From Epithemia pelagica (taxonomy: Eukaryota; Bacillariophyta; Bacillariophyceae; Surirellales; Surirellaceae), in contig OX337239.1 in the NCBI GenBank assembly GCA_946965045.2, positions 1,550,001 to 1,614,000 of the forward strand: 64,000 nucleotides of DNA, in the 5' to 3' direction. Every line of letters starts with the position of its first letter. The stretch's first letter is position 1. Shown one piece after another: positions 61,881 to 64,000 of the stretch. Both the position numbers and the translations under genes were made by a program. The notes beneath the pieces are model-generated. The model had not been told where the DNA came from. It was given only the letters and a program-made list of their open reading frames with translations, and did no database searches.

Positions 61881-62657
61881 AATTCTCACCGTCTATGGTG
61901 GTTAGATTCTACATCTCATCGAATCCCCATGTCACATAGCCTCGTGCTATCGCATCATGCCATCTAGCTTCGAGCTATGTTCCCTAGCTTCGCGCTATAT
62001 CGACCTATATTTCTTCGCAAATCATGAAAAGTGAGAATAGATTGACGAACTCACTCTCAAGACTAAACTGGGTCGTGCGGTATTACAACGGACGTAAATT
62101 TGGCCGTTGCTCGGACATTATACTAACGCCCTAAGCGTACGCGCCTGAAATCATCGAGCGCGCCCAAGCGACATCCGAGCGCTGTCGGCATCTATCCGAC
62201 TCAACGGTCTAAGTATCCCAAGCACGACACACGATCACGCGAGACCATATTTCCATTCCCACAATCTCCAAATTGTCAACAAGCTGCGCGCCATGAAAAC
62301 AACTATGCCAACCCAAAGCAAGAGCTGTTGACCCTGTATATGTTATCCGTCCACATATACATGTCATATACATCACATGAATCGACTCCAACTATTCCAA
62401 ACCTGTTGCCGCCAAGAACCTATGACACATGACCCTTGGCAGGACCGAACATTTCACGTAGACCTATCGTAGTAATCAACACACAATCTAACAATATCAC
62501 CATTTATCACATCTTCTTTTGTGTCCCGACTATCCTTCTGATAGACTTCGACTTGCTTGCTTCTCTGACCCTGAGAAGCTTGTATCGGTTGGTGACCTAC
62601 CTGATTGTCTGCTCTACCGAGCATCAATGTCCCTACGATTCAGAAAGAATTGTAACA
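61875..62657 (+). repeat. 3' LTR of the copia element
   Basis: 783 bp matching 54274-55056 with two visible substitutions. It begins six bases before the end of the polyprotein frame and contains that frame's stop codon. Confidence 0.95.
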
Positions 62658-64000
62658 ACCAAACTCAAACCCCAAGCCAAACGCCTTTTTCTTCAAACCT
62701 TTAACATGGTCATACAATGGACCAACCAAGCCTCCCTTCCCTTCGCCACGACAGAATCACCAACGTCGCAACCCAAACACAACACAGACAGCACCCCTTT
62801 CTGGAAATTGTTATTCATCATCGAAGCCCTCCTCCTCGCCCCCATCCAACAAACCCAACACCGTACACACCACAACGCCTTAAAACATAGAGTCGCCCAA
62901 CTCAAACAAGGGGATCTCATCCATCTCTTTGACTCAATTTGGCATCCAGACAAAACAACAACCCCGCCACACAGACGCAACCGCACCAACAAACACAAAC
63001 AAAACCACCAACCCCAAAAACCAACCCCACAATCAATGGCCACATTCGCCCAACAAGCCGCCGACCTCGGAAACATTCGGGCCGCCCACAACAGACTCAC
63101 AGCAACCATGCCCATCGCCACCCTTACTCCTGACAGGATCAAAATTGTTGAAACATCCCTGTACCCGCCCCGTCTAGATCCCCCACACCACCTCCGAAAC
63201 CAGCAATACACCCCCACCCACAACAACACCATCACCGACAACACCTTTGAAAAGGCACTCCACCGCCTTAGCCAAGGAACCGCCCCTGGCCCATTCTCTG
63301 CATCCATCGACACAATCCGGGCACTTGGACTCCACAGATCCACCACCCATCCCTCCGCCGATCGGCCGTACTTCCACAACCTGAAACACCTCTTTGCTCA
63401 AATCCTAAACAACCAACTCCCATCCCCAATCCGCCCGTATTTCTCGTCCATCCATTTCTTTGCTCTTCACAAAGATATCTCCAACCTTGATAAATTACGC
63501 CCGATCGGCATCGGGACAGCTCTTCGCCGCACGGCAGCCACAATTGCTCTAACCATCACAGCAGACGACATCGAACCCATCCTCACAACCCAAGGACAAT
63601 ATGGAATCAACACCAGCGGCGGCGTAGATTTCACCGCCCATCTCACCCAACAACAGATCGACCGATACGTCACCACTGACGCCACCCATACCACCCCACC
63701 CACCCGAGCCCTCATCCTTCTCGACTTGACGAACATGTTCAACGCATGCTCTCGCACCCGTTGCCGCGAAATACTTCAATCCCACCCAGCCACCAAGCCA
63801 CTTGTATCACTCTTTGACCTACTGTACTCCAATGACACAACAAACTGGTACCAAGACCAGCATGGGAAAAATCAAACCCTCAACCAACCGGAAGGGTTCA
63901 GCCAAGGCTGCCCCCTCAGCCCACTGTTCGCTTGTCTCGTACTCGCCACGCTCACCGCCACCATCAACACAAACCTCTCCACCCGCGCCCTAGAACGCAT
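62658..64000 (+). CDS. LINE ORF2, reverse-transcriptase part (continues from 54273; 3' end outside window)
   Basis: After the duplicated ACCAA (62658-62662) the frame continues from 62663 and is open to the last base of the window. It reads LKPQAKRLFLQTFNMVIQW, then a Pro/His/Asn-rich linker, and an RT domain from about 63120: GTAPGPFSASIDTIRAL, SSIHFFALHKDISNLDKLRP, IGIGTALRRTAATIAL, YGINTSGGVDFTAHL, then RALILLDLTNMFNACSRT (first catalytic Asp) and GFSQGCPLSPLFACLVLA. The catalytic F/YxDD box is expected just past the end of the window. The RPIG-LRR and GG motifs place it among LINE-type RTs; the exact clade is unresolved. The copy is inactive while the copia insert is present. Confidence 0.82.

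Larger units (their letters stand above)
54269..62662 (+). mobile_element. Complete Ty1/copia element (diatom-type) with TSD ACCAA
   Basis: The element 54274-62657 (8384 bp) has 783-bp LTRs beginning TGTTAGAATTC and ending TTGTAACA; I see only two differences between them (c/t near 54492 vs 62093 and near 54547 vs 62147). ACCAA flanks both sides (54269-54273, 62658-62662). Integrase precedes RT, the Ty1/copia order. It carries an extra ORF before the polyprotein. The polypurine tract (gtggggag) abuts the 3' LTR inside coding sequence. It disrupts a LINE ORF2. Confidence 0.96.
53341..64000 (+). mobile_element. 5'-truncated non-LTR retrotransposon, split by a copia element, running off the window
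   Basis: Coding sequence of a LINE-type element begins abruptly at about 53341 (right after an in-frame TAG), as expected for 5' truncation. ORF1 (partial) and ORF2 overlap. ORF2 is interrupted at 54273 by the 8.4-kb copia element and resumes in the same frame after its target-site duplication at 62663, reaching the end of the window. The sequence is strikingly rich in A and C on this strand (poor in G), unlike its neighbours. Confidence 0.85.

Noticed and set aside
1-64000. CRISPR array, bacterial operon, Shine-Dalgarno sites, rRNA
   Set aside because: Introns, LTR elements and plastid presequences show nuclear eukaryotic DNA; no regular spacer-repeat array or rRNA sequence was seen.

Overview
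The window is nuclear DNA of a eukaryote, most likely a pennate diatom or a close relative. Short introns (67-119 bp, GT-AG) split many genes. Two proteins carry the ER signal plus plastid-transit type of N-terminus of algae with complex red plastids: one reads GGASAF|TP and adds a thylakoid signal, the other reads VDAF|AS. The copia-type element has the diatom-like protease motif DRGANGG. The species cannot be fixed from sequence alone.

Layout. 1-2.6 kb: an inosine triphosphatase-like gene and a plastid-type CREST membrane protein. 2.7-12.3 kb: a complete tyrosine-recombinase retrotransposon (Ngaro/PAT-like) with split direct repeats A1-ORFs-B1A2B2. Its ORF1 and RT ORF are in one frame and separated only by a UGA-CGG stop followed by a 10-bp stem-loop. 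12.3-14.8 kb: repeats. 14.8-20.3 kb: a complete Ty3/gypsy element (identical LTRs, TSD CCCGA). 21.8-39.5 kb: the gene-rich core, with a secreted Ser/Pro-rich protein, a thylakoid-lumen-type repeat protein, a His-rich protein, a coiled-coil protein of possible kinetochore type, a YggS/PLPBP protein, a DnaJ-type zinc-finger protein, a SELENOF-like protein lacking its redox motif, and two unrecognised conserved-looking proteins. Several of these needed exons added beyond the obvious open frames.

40-51.4 kb is a transposon cluster: a TA-flanked MITE, a 772-bp TIR element with a 10-bp TSD, an intact mariner-like element, and a piggyBac-like element (TTAA TSD) that carries a second, intron-containing gene. 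The piggyBac lies within a larger inverted repeat that also holds a perfect 53-bp hairpin. 51.9-53.1 kb: an HMG-box protein gene. 53.3-64 kb: a 5'-truncated non-LTR retrotransposon whose ORF2 is split by a young 8.4-kb Ty1/copia element (783-bp LTRs, TSD ACCAA). The copia element has an extra ORF upstream of gag-pol. The LINE ORF2 resumes in frame after it and runs off the window end.

There is no operon-like organisation. Host genes are interspersed and some are divergent pairs sharing short promoters (26.2-26.9 kb, 36.95-37.6 kb). The most unusual signals are the predicted stop-codon readthrough in the tyrosine-recombinase element, the extra copia ORF and the piggyBac passenger gene.
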